NCBI GenBank assembly: GCA_022575985.1
Contig: JAKSXM010000132.1
Coordinates: 12,276,001-12,340,000 of the forward strand
Direction: 5' to 3'
DNA length: 64,000 bases
DNA from: Anagrus nilaparvatae
Taxonomy: Eukaryota; Arthropoda; Insecta; Hymenoptera; Mymaridae
Made by a program: the position numbers and the translations under genes
The notes under the pieces: generated by a model
The model's input: the letters and a program-made list of their open reading frames with translations, nothing else
What the model was told of the DNA's origin: nothing
The model's database searches: none
In this document: positions 1 to 12,890 of the stretch, in pieces
How the letters are laid out: each line of letters begins with the position of its first letter
Numbering within the stretch: the stretch's first letter is position 1

Positions 1-629
1 CTATAACGATCAGAATCATGAGAGCTATGAAATATAACAAAAAGTAAATACAGAATGTCGTACAGGATGGAATGTTGCTGTAAAATTACATAATATTCAC
101 TAAAATTATATTTAAAAAATAATAAAAATAAACTAAATTTGAAAAATTAATTTATATTTGAAAAAACAAAAATATTAATTTATATCAAATCATCTCATTA
201 GGGCTGGGATGGCTCCTCAAAATGGGAAATTTTAATGTAAACTGCTGAAATATTTAAGACCATTAGTAGTAAATAATGGTTTCAAACTATGTTTTATCTT
301 GGAAACACCTGAAAAAATCATCAGTGGGGGTAACAGGCGTTTCCTGCCCCATACACCGTAAACAACATTCAATGTGTTACATTTTTGAATGAAAATATGT
401 ATTAAAACTCGATTCACTTAAATTCTGTAAAAAATGTTTTTGTATTATCAAATTAGCATGATTATTTTACTTATATATAAGATCACACAAAACTACATAA
501 ATAATTTGATCATTACAAATGCAAAAAAGATTATGATCATTTTGGGTAAAAAAATGGAAATTAATTTCTGAGTAAAAAAAAAAATATTTTTACAATTATT
601 ACCATGCCAAATATGTATAAGGCAAAATA

Positions 630-682
630 GGTAATTATTTAGTGTAATCTAATGTTTCAAATGTAGTGGACTCCCCTTGTTA
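630..682. repeat. Relic end of the CAAGGGGAG fold-back family
   Basis: The segment ends in CTCCCCTTGTTA and resembles the right end of the fold-back element at 7448-8430 (GTAAT.., CTAATGT, CTTCCCTTGTTA in the same order). No matching left end was found in the first 600 bases, so this is a solo or decayed end. Confidence 0.5.
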
Positions 683-839
683 GAATAATGAGGGTTTAGG
701 ACAATACAGGAGAACTTAAGTTAAGGTCCAAATCGACTTTATAGAAGGTTCTTTAGGGAGCTAGGAGGTTTGTAACAGAAAAGTAGCCAATAAACATGTT
801 CCGTGCAAGTAATTTGTGCCATATGTATATGGGTATTTC

Positions 840-1495
840 CAGCTGAAAGGTACATTTCTTGCAGAATAACCTTCACCTTGACCCCAAATTTTGCAGATGA
901 TTTTGTATGTATAAAAACTTCTTTTTTTTTGAAGCGATGAATAGCCAAGGAAAAAGTACCCTAGAATTATCTAAAACTTTTATTTTTAAAATGAAAAGTA
1001 ACCGAATTACACATTTTTTCAAGTTTTTATAGATTTTTTAGAAAAAGATTTTTTTTTTTAAATCACGGTATTTTTCCAAGTTATTATTTTTTCTAAATTT
1101 TTACATGGCCAGTTTTTATTGGTTAAAATCAGAAAATGATATGTTGAAAAATCATTATTTATCCTCATAACTTTTTGCTATATGTTAATATATCCAGCGA
1201 AAATTTTCTCCAAGTTAAAATATATTCTTTCGAGATCCTCTAGTTCCAATTAGAAGATTTTTGACTAATAGACTTTTTAGAAAATCAAATTAGCGCAGCA
1301 GCGGTCGAATTCATTTTCTGGCGACCTTACGCATTTTTGACTAAAACTTACCCAAAGATTCAGTAGGAAATTTTAAATAGGAATACCTATTTAAAAATTG
1401 GGAGGAATCATGTTTCATACATACAAATGCATCTGCAAAATTTGGGGTTAATCGGTGAAGCTGCAATAAATGTACCTTACAGCTGGATATACTCA
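840..1495. repeat. Inverted repeat pair upstream of the partial desaturase exon
   Basis: Arms near 840-920 and 1405-1495 are mutual reverse complements with several mismatches. The shared core is CCCCAAATTTTGCAGATG on the left against CATCTGCAAAATTTGGGG on the right. It looks like an old non-autonomous transposon lying in the intron that should precede the exon at 1623. No clear target-site duplication was seen. Confidence 0.6.
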
Positions 1496-1622
1496 TGTGC
1501 AAAACAGTTACAATTTTTTTTATAATTGAAAAAATGTCTAAATATTAAACCGTTAAATAAATTCAAAAGTTAACAAAACTCTAATTGAAAAATAAACTTT
1601 TAAAAATTTCTTTTTTCAACAG

Positions 1623-1902
1623 AAAAATCGCACCAACACAAAATAAAGGAGTAGCATTTTTTGCATTAGGCGAAGGTTGGCACAATTATCATCACGTATT
1701 TCCATGGGATTACAAAGCATCAGAATTAGGTTGTTATAATTTTAATTTATCAACATTATTAATTGATTTATTTCAAAAAATTGGTTGGGCCTACGATTGT
1801 AAAGAACCATCTAAAGAATTAATAAAAAATGTTATTAAAAATAGAGGCGATGGTACACATAATTTAAATCAAGAAGTATCATTTATTCAATTTAAAAAGT
1901 AA
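1623..1902 (+). CDS. Acyl-CoA delta-9 desaturase, terminal exon only (partial gene)
   Basis: This is the last coding exon of a membrane fatty acyl-CoA desaturase, an ER di-iron enzyme that puts a cis double bond at carbon 9 of saturated acyl-CoA. A CAG acceptor ends at 1622 after a pyrimidine-rich tract. The exon opens in phase 2, as in the three other desaturases here, and reads KIAPTQN then the intact third histidine box GEGWHNYHHVFPWD. It continues through the usual C-terminal IGWAYD motif to TAA at 1900-1902. The C-terminus is short and lacks the acidic tail of the 35-kb paralogue. A polyadenylation signal AATAAA lies at 2071-2076. No matching exon 4 (with NSxAH and KPYD) was found between 1 and 1622, so the rest of the gene lies beyond the left edge or the locus is a decayed 3' fragment. 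The frame is open over 93 codons, which favours a real gene. Family assignment is secure; completeness is unknown. Confidence 0.88.
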
Positions 1903-4890
1903 ATAAATATATTATTGATATATTCAATTGAAAATTTTTTTAAAATTATTGTACAGTTTATTAGTATTGTAAAAAGAAGTTAATTTTATTGTTCTTTTAA
2001 TATTTTTTTGTTGTAATTTAAAATAGTTATTTATAATTTTGTTTAATGAAATTTATTTATTCATTTATAAAATAAAGTTTATTTATTTTTAAAATACTTT
2101 TTATTAGAAGCTTAGCTTAAGCATAATTTAAGCCAATCAGAAAACTACTTTGCAATATTTTTATATTTAAGATTCTTTGGTCAAGAATCTTTTTTAAGCT
2201 GATTTTATGGCTTGATAATTTTATGATTATGTTTAGGGTTTATCAGGCACTTAGCCAGGATTTTGTAACTGTAGTTATATTGCTAAATAATTTGTAGCAG
2301 TAATTTAAAATAACTGCTAGATTTCAAAGATTTATAAAAAGTTTTAGCCATAAGTAATGGTATAATAAGATAACTTAACAATATTTTTAATTAGCTTATT
2401 TTTGCATCTTTAGATTGATTTAAATACTTGAAATCTTAGTAAAAATGATTTTTATAGAATAAACGCTTTCGAAAAATGATTTTTGGCTTATATAATTATT
2501 AATATTTTTACAAAAAATTTACTATTTATACAAGAAAATTTATTCATGCACATATTGATAATATCACAACTCATTGTTTTTAGTCTTTAGACGTGTGATA
2601 ATCATTATTTTAATGAAATTAAATAATTTTATTATGGAAAAATTAAATTAAAATAAAGAGATTGAAAATATATATAAAAATGTTATAAATTTGTCGATAA
2701 TATTAATTGAAATTTAGTTCGTAGTTTCAAGAAATTTTGCTTTTTTCTTTAAATAGAGAATAAAGTTGTTCCATTAAAAATGGATCTAAAAAAATTTAGA
2801 TATTGAAAATATTATGGCGGTAAATGTAAATTTTTAGGTCTACTTTCGCTTATGCCTCATATATACGGTCTTTAAATCCCAAAATTGTTTCTAATTTACT
2901 GAATTGATTAATATAGCAGAAAAAACGTCCCCAATATAAATCGGTTGAATAGGCTTCCCGGGCTAAGGTAAAAGGCTTTTAAGCCATTTTAATAGGATTT
3001 TTCATCTTTAACGTTTACACCAAATACCTTCTGGTTGATCTTAATTTTATTGTACATGAGTTCTATTTCAAAACCCGTATACTGCGTCTTAATGGTCAAT
3101 AAGTGAAAATCTGAGCTGAAAATAAGTAATTTTTAAATCTCTGCAAAAATTATAGAAGTGAAGTTAAAAAATTATACGTATAATTTTTATATTTGTTAAC
3201 ACTAATTCGATTAAAAATTAATTTTGTGGAGAAGTAAACATTACTATATCAGTTGTTGTTCATTTAACAAATATTTTGAGGTTAGGAATCCGTATTTCAT
3301 ACATATGATTCTTCAACTTCATAATTTTATACATGAATATGTTTTAAAAGTCGCAAAAATTTTAAGCTGCTTCAGATTAAATATTTTAAATTCTTCTCTT
3401 TGTCTTTCATCGCTTAGGGAATTTTTCTTTTCAAAGACAGAAAATTGATTTTAATGAATGAATTTTAAAAAATGAATTTTTGATTTAGATTTTTTAAAAA
3501 TCTAAAATTAGGCCTATATTTATAAAACCACATAATTATTTCTAAAACTATATTGGAAATTTTAGTCGGAAATTTCTCATGGCAGCATTTTTGAAATTGT
3601 TAGTTTTGGCTGTCCTGGAGAAGGAACAAAAGGTAAAAAGACACACCTGTACAATAAAATTTATAGAGCAATTGAAAGGTACTTGATTTAAGAAAAAGAA
3701 TAGCCTTTCTGGCTATCTAGTATCTTTAATCAAATTATAGGTATGGAGATGTTTTTTTATTGCTACATATGAAGTAAGAATCCACTCTAAAAGTTTAGAG
3801 CAATTTACGAACCAGGACACCATGAAGTCCCTCTTCTAGAAAGATCATGTTAAATCTGATTGAATCTATTATCAGGATAGAAAAATTTAGTAAGTTATAT
3901 GTGCAATATAAAGTTGCGCCTCTTAATCAAAAAGTTTAGATTCATCGCATTCTATATTTTACATGTATTTTTCACGCAAAATATAGGATGTGAATTTAGA
4001 GGCCCAGGCTCATTTGTTACGTTGATTCTCTTAACTTTTAATTAGTATAGCCACAAATATCTTGTTACATTTTCGATTCTCGGAATATTTGCATTAATCT
4101 AAAATATTCTAAGAATTCGAAAATAACGAACATATAATTTATGCATCGCATGCTTGTGCAAATAATTTGTTATTTTAATGATGTATACTTAAAATTATCT
4201 CTTTATCATTATTATTATTATATAATTTTGAGTATAATTTATTATGAAATGTATTAAAAATTCATTTGCGTTATCATTTCATAGTTTTTTTTATTTATTT
4301 ATGTTTTTAAAAATTAATATTTTTAAGTATGTATGGTAAAATTAAAGTAGGTAGTCTAATTATTAAATTTTTCAATGTAATTTATTTTTTTTAGTTATTT
4401 TAAACATTGTTTGTATGTTTTATATTTTTCATATATTGTTAAAAACTCTATAAATTCTTATAAGAAAAAAATTTATTGTATTTATATCATCAAATGTTGC
4501 AATTTTAATATGAATAAAATTCTTATTATTTACTGAAGCATTTACTTTTGATTTATCAATTTTAACAATATCCTGGACCCCTGCAACTAGATTTTTCCAA
4601 AGATATGTTGTTTAGGTTACTCAATATTTTGTATAGTAAGCTTTTTTTAAAATTTACTGAATCATAAAAATTACGGGCCTTGAGACCCAGATGGCTAATT
4701 AGTGATCAACGATTCGAAGCTTTGCAACCCTTCCGTAGGATTCACAATTAGCCGTTGCTTCCAGGTTGCTTCATCCATTCTAGAATTCTCTCTGATAATA
4801 GCTGTTCAAGCCAGGATCAAGATTTTTTAAGTTACTATATTGAGTTACTAAATTAGTGACCGGTAAGAATTAAAAATAAATTCAATAGTA
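1903..4890. other. AT-rich intergenic sequence without a recognised gene
   Basis: After the desaturase polyadenylation signal the sequence is low-complexity AT-rich DNA with short open frames of no recognisable family, for example 3224-3448. No splice-consistent exon, RNA gene or clear transposon end was found. Confidence 0.6.
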
Positions 4891-4904
4891 CATTTTTAAC
4901 CAAG

Positions 4905-5165
4905 GGAGCAAAAAAAAAGAATGGCCCAGATCGCACGTTAATTAGCATCCGAGGCGAAGCCGAGGATGGTAAACTGCGATCTGGGGTATTTTTTTTTTGT
5001 TCCCATGGACAAAACGAAATTTTTCTTTCTCAGTGGGGTGAAAACGCGTTTTTTTCGTTTTCGTTGCGGGGCGAAAAAAGTGTTTTCGGCCCGCTAGGAA
5101 GAAAATATATATAATACTAGTTGCTCCGGCTCGCTTTGCTCGCCCCGGTAAGCGGTAAGCTACGT
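4905..5165. repeat. GC-rich island of the GGCCCAAATCGCA repeat family
   Basis: The segment carries AATGGCCCAGATCGCACG, a hairpin around CCGAGGCGAAGCCGAGG, and the mirrored AAACTGCGATCTGGGG, followed by GTTTTCGGCCCGC and a second hairpin-like GCTCCGGCTCGC. The same modules recur at 16.2-16.7, 31.1-31.3, 38.1-38.2 and 51.3-51.4 kb, in both orientations. GC content is far above the surroundings. No open frame or transposase is present. Confidence 0.7.
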
Positions 5166-5485
5166 GTGCAATGAGTAAAAGTATCTTAAAATTATTAGAG
5201 TAATAAGAAGATTTATTTTTGTTTAAATTTGTTTCTATTTAGAAACCAGAAATTTAAAATTATTGAAAATTTGAAGATTTTTAAAAATTTAATCCCTTGG
5301 GCGTACACACCTGAACGTGTAGTTTCGTGTAGGCGTAGCCAAAAGTATTATTTTAAAAATTTATTTTCCAATATTATTTTACAAAGATTGGAAAAGAACT
5401 TAAGTAAATAAATACAAATCATACTTTAAGCTGATTGACATGGGAAACCAACAAAAACAGAACAGACAAACGAAAATTGTAAAAT

Positions 5486-6260
5486 ACACCACTATTTATA
5501 TTTTTAAAAATTTTGAATAAGGCTGATAATTTTCGCAATATTATGTTTTGATCTAACTCTTTAAAATAGAGATGCAATCGGAAATTTTTTTTGAGGTGAT
5601 AATAATAGGTGAAAACAAGTATTAAAGGCAATCGAAAAGGAAAAAGAACCAAATTTTTAGATATTTTATGATTTTGTTGAAAATTTTATTTTTGTGATTT
5701 CTTAAATGCGCAGTTCTAAATGTAAATTTTTTAAAACGGAAAATTTTTTCATGTATAATGAATATAGCTGCCAAAAATCAAGACAAATGGTCTTAGGAAC
5801 CTAAAAATTCTTGGAGAAGCTAATTTTTGCGACCCTCAGTCCAACTTGGGCCCAGTTGGCAAGGAATCTTTTATGCATATGATATTTTTTATTATAATAT
5901 CGAAGTTGACATATTATAGCCTAAAAAAAAAAGTAAAGATAAAAAAAGTTAACTATAATAGGTATAACTACAGGCTATCCAATTATTGCGTAAGACAATT
6001 TTTGGTTTTTTTACACCCCCTCACTCCTTTGTAAGACAAAATAAGAATTTCATCGAATCCGCCTTCCTTCCTTTGAAAAATATTACTCATTTATCGTAAG
6101 GTTTTTTTTAACGAATCAGTAATTTCCCCTTACACTTTTAACTAAACTTGAGACTTAACTGTTAATACATTAAATATTAAATGATTTTCATGTGTACGTG
6201 ACAATGATCATATAAATGATCTTCGATCCACTTTTTAGAATCTATAAGGAATTTTAAATC
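5486..6260. repeat. Dispersed repeat, uninterrupted copy (pair of 13265-14900)
   Basis: This segment matches 13265-14900 in the same orientation over three blocks: GATGCAATCGGAAATTTTTT onward, the block around TTGGGCCCAGTTGGCAAGG, and the block ending in CATGTGTACGTGACAATGAT. The second copy carries two extra insertions, so this copy gives the empty-site state. A conceptual 62-residue frame at 5846-6034 is shared with the other copy but resembles no protein I know and is probably not translated. A more decayed relative lies near 23190-23440. Confidence 0.8.
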
Positions 6261-6659
6261 TAATCTTTTTTTAAACTAAAATTCAATAATTCATAAAATT
6301 TTTATATTTTATTTATATACAAAAAAGAATTTTTCTTTTCATTTGGTTAGATCTCTAAAAATTTTAAATAATATACATACTCATAATAGGAATTTAAATA
6401 ATTCTTTCTTTTATTAATATTGTTCGGTTATTTTTACAATCTGAAAGTAGTACGGGAAAATCTGTTAAAAACAGGTTCAACCTCTTAGTTTGGGAGATGG
6501 CTATTGATAAAACTGTTCGTATATTGACTCCACAAATAAAAGTAAAAAAAATAAAATTTTTACATGGTTTTTATTAAAACAACCCCTAAATTTATAAATA
6601 CATAAAGTATTGATTTCATAGTAAGTATTTCATAGCTTGAATTTTACTCGATTACATAT

Positions 6660-9225
6660 TTTTTTCGTATATGACGCATTATTTTTTTTTTACTACTTAA
6701 TTCGGACAAAAAACTAAAAAAAAAAAATTTGAAAGGACATCGATATGACCCGTGTTTTCTGGTAGTTTGAACCTTCAGAAAATCGAAAAAAATCGTGAAC
6801 AAGAAATCGGAGATAGGTGCCAAAAAGATTTTTCCACTTTTATGTCAAAAACTGCCTTTTTTCGTAACTGAGATACCCGATTTTCGAAAATTTTTATTTT
6901 AGGGGTTTTGCACGGTATTTTTCGGGATTTTTGTTTAAAACAAGTTAAAACAAGTTCAAAACTAATAGAAAAAAGGATTTAGCATCGGTTTTTAGCAATA
7001 TTTTGACATTTATGAGCTAGAAAACCTGTTTTTATTTTTTGCTTTTTTTCAAATTTGGTTTTATTACTTTTTCATGCATCTTAGGCTGTTCTTAATCTAT
7101 GTAAGAGTTAAAATGGTAAATATTGATAATTTTTAGTCCAAATTGATTGTTACATACCATTAAGATGCCCTAAAATAATTATTTTAATGCGCTACAATGA
7201 TAGAACCCGAGAGTCCCAATTTTTTAATTCTTGTTAAAATGAAGTAATTATACTTTTCTATCTTAAATATTTTGTCTATTTTATTTTTATCTCATAAAAT
7301 ATATTTTTCCAAGCAAATAAAACTCCATTAAATATTATATGCCCAAATATTTTTCATTTTTACACGTTTATAACCAATTTTTTCAATTTTATACAATACG
7401 TAATTTTGACTTATTATACATATTTTCAAGCTGTAAAATTAATTTAACAAGGGGAGTTCAATACATTAGGAACACAAATTACATCAAATGGTTATGAATG
7501 AGTTTATTATGTTGAAAAAATGCCGAATACCCTCCGTTCATTCTAATGGGCCTTCTGAGCCTAGAAACGTAGGGCTCAATGAAATAGGGTTTTTTGGTAA
7601 TATTCAATGAAACGCCAAAACCTCGCAAGTTAACCAAAACTCTTCTAGTTGGTATCAATTTTTTGGTGAAAGTGACACCTTTGAAACGCCGTAAACCGCG
7701 ATTTTTCATCATTAATTTTTTTATTAATGTAGCCAATTAACCAAATGGCCATTTTTGTCTAAAAATCACCAATTTTTAAATTGCTGCCAAATTTGTAATT
7801 TTTAACGAAAATGGGTTTTACAAGTTTCAAAATATTTCCGCAAGCTTCAAGTTTCCAAAAATTTTTTACTCGTCTCATTTCCTTGAGTCGTTTTTAAGAT
7901 ACGGTTCTTCAAAGTTAACCTTAAAAATTATCTTTTTATAAAACCATAAAATTGGGACTCTGACTTCAAATTATCATATCTGATTAACAAATAATTGAAA
8001 AAAGTAGAGTAAAGAATTTTTGGAAATTTAAAGCTTGAGGAAATATTTTGAGACTTATAAAACCCATTTTCGTCAAAAATTACAAATTTGGCAGCTATTT
8101 AAAAATTGTTGATTTTTAGCCAAAAATGGCCATTTGGTTAATTGGCTACATTAATAAAAAAATTAATGATGAAAAATCGCGGTTTACGGCGTTTAAAAGG
8201 TGACACTTTCACCAAAAAATTGATACGAACTAGAAGAGTTTTGGTTAACTTGCGAGGTTTTTGCGTTTCATTGAATATTACCAAAAAACCCTATTTCATT
8301 GAGCCCTGCGTTTCTAGGCTCAGAAGGCCCATTGGAATGAACGGAGGGTATTCGGCATTTTTTCAACATAATAAACTCATTCATAACCATTTGATGTAAT
8401 TTGTGTTCCTAATGTATTGAACTTCCCTTGTTAAATTAATTTTACAGCTTGAAAATATGTATAATAAGTCAAAATTACGTATTGTATAAAATTGAAAAAA
8501 TAGGTTATAAACGTGTAAAAATGAAAAATATTTGGGCATATAATATTTAATGGAGTTTTATTTGCTTGGAAAAATATATTTTATGAGATAAAAATAAAAT
8601 AGACAAAATATTTAAGGTAGAAAAGTATAATTACTTCATTTTAACAAGAATTAAAAAATTGGGACTCTCGGGTTCTATCATTGTAGCGCATTAAAATAAT
8701 TATTTTAGGGCATCTTAATGGTATGTAACAATCAATTTGGACTAAAAATTATCAATATTTACCATTTTAACTCTTACATAGATTAAGAACAGCCTAAGAT
8801 GCATGAAAAAGTAATAAAACCAAATTTGAAAAAAAGCAAAAAATAAAAACAGGTTTTCTAGCTCATAAATGTCAAAATATTGCTAAAAACCGATGCTAAA
8901 TCTTTTTTTCTATTAGTTTTGAACTTGTTTTAATTTGTTTTAAACAAAAATCCCGAAAAATACCGTGAAAACCCCCTAAATTAAAAATTTTCGAAAATCG
9001 GGTAGCTCAGTTACGAAAAAAGGCAGTTTTTGACATAAAAGTGGAAAAATCTTTTTGGCACCTATCTCCGATTTCTTGTTCACGATTTTTTTCGGTTTTC
9101 TGAAGGTTCAAACTACCAGAAAACACGGGTCATATCGATGTCCTTTCAAATTTTTTTTTTTTCAGTTTTTTGTCCGAATTAAGTAGTAAAAAAAAAATAA
9201 TGCGTCATATATATTTTTTCGTAAT
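6660..9225. repeat. 2.56-kb near-perfect palindrome
   Basis: Almost every stretch between 6660 and about 7930 reappears as its reverse complement between about 7950 and 9225; the axis is near 7940. Landmarks are CATCGATATGACCCGTG at about 6740 against CACGGGTCATATCGATG at about 9125, and GGAGATAGGTGCCAAAAAGA at about 6810 against its complement at about 9055. In the 258-bp stretch 7479-7736 versus 8142-8399 I count six mismatches (about 98% identity). The outer 300 bp of each arm belong to a repeat family found again at 15240-15475 and 61390-61570. The centre is a TTAA-flanked element annotated separately. Confidence 0.92.
7448..8430. mobile_element. TTAA-flanked fold-back transposon (983 bp) at the palindrome centre
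   Basis: The termini read CAAGGGGAGTTCAATAC and GTATTGAACTTCCCTTG, flanked on both sides by TTAA (7444-7447 and 8431-8434). The whole element is two inverted arms with a short centre. A diverged relative with the same terminal and internal order lies at 56357-57573, and a solo end at 630-682. No transposase frame is visible. The mirrored 85-codon open frames inside are a by-product of the palindrome: neither starts with ATG, and all six nucleotide differences between them change the amino acid. TTAA targeting is known for piggyBac and Kolobok elements; assignment to either is not established. Confidence 0.82.
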
Positions 9226-12200
9226 ATATATATTTTTTTTTTCGCTTTATAAAAATATTTAAATTTCGCGCTTTTTTCGGGTCAGCCATCTTGAATATTC
9301 CAGTTTTCTTATCAGATTCGTGATCAGCGACCATGAAAACCCCCGTTAGTAGATTTTTTCTCTTATAGAACCAATACTTATGAAATTATAAACTTTTCTT
9401 GTTTTTATGAACTTTTTATGCATTTATGGGATAAAAAGTGCACAGGAAAATGTTAAGGTAAGTTAAACAATCAAAATTTTTTGGCTATTTTGGTAAGATT
9501 AAGGTGAAAATATTTGAATAGTATTCCAATAATCATGAAAAAACGCGAAAAAGGGCATTTTTTTGCCCTATTAAAGGGCCTGCACACTTTTCTCCAGGGT
9601 TTGAAATTTGCGGGTTGTGATTTTTTCGATATTTAGCTCTAAAAAAAAAGATAAAAAAAAAAAATTTTTCTTGTACTAAAAGTTTCATGAGAATCGAGAT
9701 TTTTTTATCATACAAACGGCCTATATTATAGTCTTCACGGTTTAAAAAATTGAATCTTTCCATAAGTATGTAAAATTTTTTTCAAAAACTAAATTTTGTA
9801 TCAGATTGTAATTAGTAACATTACTTAGCGAAAACTTCAAAATTTTAAATAAAAAATCACTTATAACCTAAAAAACCATATATGTTGGATGTTCGCAATT
9901 CCTCCTAATTTTTGTAAAAGGCTACTTATATTTACGCTGCTTCTAATTTTGCAGGTCACGACCCCGAAAATTTAGCCCTAATATACGCAATATACGTTTC
10001 GTTCAAAATCCAAAATCTTTGTGCTATTATAGTGCAGAAATAAGGTTTCTTCGCAAAACAGAGGGTTCTTGCTTTTATTAATTTTATAATTTAAAAAAAA
10101 CTCTTTATTTTAAAAATTCTGTTGTATTAGATCAGATTAGACTTTGATACAAATCTATACTAAGAGATAAAAAAGCATTTTATTTTCTATTTTTATTTTT
10201 AAATGATAAGATAATTTATTAGATATATATTAGTAAATTATTAAAAAAATAATTTATTAGATAAAAATTTTGTCATATTAGCATACGATAACAATTTTTA
10301 TCATAAATACATACATATATTTATAAATTAATGCACTATTTTATACTTTCCTGATCATTAAAAAATATTCAAATTTGATTACTAACCTAGGTTTAAAATT
10401 TATAAAATTTTTGCATTAATTTTCAGGTAAAATATAATTTACTGTAAATAGCTCGTAGGTCAAAGGTTGTCAAAGGTTAAAGTCATAAATTTAAATTTTC
10501 TAATAAAGATTTATTTTTTTCATTTTTTCAAAAAAATAGAAAATTATGCCTTTTAACTTCTATAAATTTTCACATAAATCATTCAAAGCTTACCAAAAGT
10601 TATATATCTATATGTAAAAATTTTCGAAGAATCCGAACTTTTTGTAAGAATTTTTATTTCACGTGACTTAAAATAGTAATTTAAAAAAACATCATTTTTT
10701 TATCTGGAGCTTTTAGATTGGCGTACCTCACGGATTTTTTTTATGACGAAAATAGGTTGCAAAACAAGAAATTAAAACCTGCCTATAAGTAGAAGATAAT
10801 TAAGTTTACAGATTTTTTTTTTATTTAAGTTGAAAGGCGTAGTGATGAAAAACGTAATTTCTCGTGCATGCGCAGTCTAAATTAAATTTTAAACCTTGAA
10901 ATAGAATTTTACGGAAAATTTCCTGTAAGTGTTTTGAAGGAAAATATTTTTGATTGCAAAATAAGCATTTGGCAGCAAAAATAAGAATATTTTGAGTTAA
11001 TTTTCTAATTTAGGCCAAAAACACAAAAATAGCTGCCAAAAGTCAAGGATTCAACATAAAAAGTTAAAATTGGCTGAAAGTAATTATTTTTAGCAGTAAT
11101 TTCGGTAAAAATTAGGAGATTTTATTTTTATACTAGATTTTCTGAACATTTCAATGAAAATTTCAATTATTAATGTGTTACATTTTTGGCAAAAAAAGGC
11201 TTGGGAGTAGAAATAAAAATTTTTCTCTTAAATATTTCAATAGCTAAGGAAAAATAAAACAATTTAAAAAAATTAATTTATTTTACGATGCAATTTAATC
11301 GAGTTATGCAAATTTAAATTTATGTTAGAAAATACATAAAAAATCCAAAAATTGAAACTTGAGGTTGAATATTAATTTAATTTTTCCTTATAGTTATTCA
11401 CCAGTTTTATACGAAAGGATCATAAATTAATATGAAAAAGGAAAATGAGTAAAATTTTTTTTTGCGTTTCAAATCACTTGCAAACGTTTGAAAAAAAATA
11501 GCAGACCGGGAACATTATTCACATAATTATTAATTAACTAATTAATTTATGATAAATATTTCATTTATTAGCTTAATTTTATTGAAATAACAGTTTTCCC
11601 CTTCACGAACTTCTTAAATTTTTTTTTTAAATCAAAAGTATGCCCATAGTCTGTAAAAAAACTGCTTATTGCATCAAGTTCAATTTTATTCAGTGTATAT
11701 ATTTTATTACCTTTTTGGTAATAAAATATAAAATTGTATAAACAAAAAAATCTAATAAACTGTCAATTTCATGTTTTTATTATATAATTATATCATTTTT
11801 CTATTTTATTACCAACTATTACATAAGATTAAGAATCACATAAATATTAACTGCCTTAAATGCAATGTTTTAATTCAATTAAATGTATTTAATATTTATA
11901 GTTACAATGCATTACAGTATTATTATTTTCCTTTTAAACATTATTAAATAATTTATTTAAGTATAGTTAAATTCTTGTTAAGTTTAAAATTCATTTTTCA
12001 TTTTATGTTTTTTTGGAATTCAATTTTTTTATCTGTGTAATCGTAAATTCATTGAGATATAATAAGGAAAATGTATAGAAATAAAAAATTGAATTATAAT
12101 ATAGTACAATGTATTCCTGTTTTTAGACTTTTTTTAGATGCGAAAATTCCAACAATCCTCTTGCTCGGAAGGAAATTTATTTTCCGTGTATAGGTTAATA

Positions 12201-12650
12201 TAATTTTTTTATAAAAAATGAACCTCTGAGAAACAATTTACAAATAATAAATAAACAAAATAATAAACAACAAAAATAACATTATCTCCAAGAATAAAAG
12301 AAACTCATGAAAAAAAACTAGATAGGTAGAAGTTATTGTGTTAAATAAACAACCTTATCACTACCCTTTATTTCAATTAATTGTGGTCTAAAACCAGCAA
12401 TTTAATAGCCTAACATGTCAAAAGAAAAATTTTCTTAGACCATCTTCTGAATATTACGATCGCCTTTTTTTAAACCTAAAAATAACAAAAAATCCAATCT
12501 TAGTAAACAAGAAGTCAACGTTTTGCATATTAATTCAAAGGTTTCATGGTCTTAACTGTTTATCAACCAATATTTTTTAATCTTACACATTTTATACGTT
12601 CCAGCTGGATCCAACTTGGACTGACGATAATTGGTCCAGTATACTTTTTC
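9226..12650. other. AT-rich stretch with decayed repeats, no gene recognised
   Basis: The part near 9270-9350 contains TTCGTGATCAGCGACC, a motif also present inside elements at 27.7 and 52.8 kb. The part at 10830-11330 contains TTTCTCGTGCATGCGCAG, shared loosely with the decayed repeat at about 23190. Otherwise the sequence is A- and T-rich with no exon, RNA gene or complete element that I could support. Confidence 0.5.
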
Positions 12651-12742
12651 TACTATAATTAAAAATTAAAAAGGAGTCTTATAGAGACTCTCGTAGAGAC
12701 TCAAGACGTTGGGAACCATATTACATATATTACCGTATATTA

Positions 12743-12890
12743 TACAATAAACATCCCGACGAATTTTCAATGATCTAAATATAGATCGAAAAATTGGCGA
12801 GATCTCTGAAGATCTCCGCAGATCACTTTTGATCTCTTTAGATCGATCTTTATAAAGAGATCTATCAAAAATTCGTCGGAATCTTTGCTT
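12743..12890. repeat. GATC-rich fold-back
   Basis: The outer arms CCCGACGAATTTTCAATGAT and its near-complement ending in ATTCGTCGGAAT enclose a run of closely spaced AGATCT and GATC sites. The whole segment can fold into a long imperfect hairpin. An open frame on the minus strand (12666-12902) is a consequence of the inverted repeat and has no recognisable domain. Confidence 0.55.

Noticed and set aside
4675..4760. Possible tRNA-like segment (GATTCGAAGC next to paired GGCTAATTAGTG / CACAATTAGCC)
   Set aside because: The arms do not form a cloverleaf with acceptor, D and anticodon stems; only one stem is plausible.
7479..8399. Two mirrored 85-codon open frames with almost identical translations
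   Set aside because: They lie on opposite arms of a palindrome, neither begins with ATG, all six nucleotide differences between them change the amino acid, and no family is recognisable. They are non-coding repeat.
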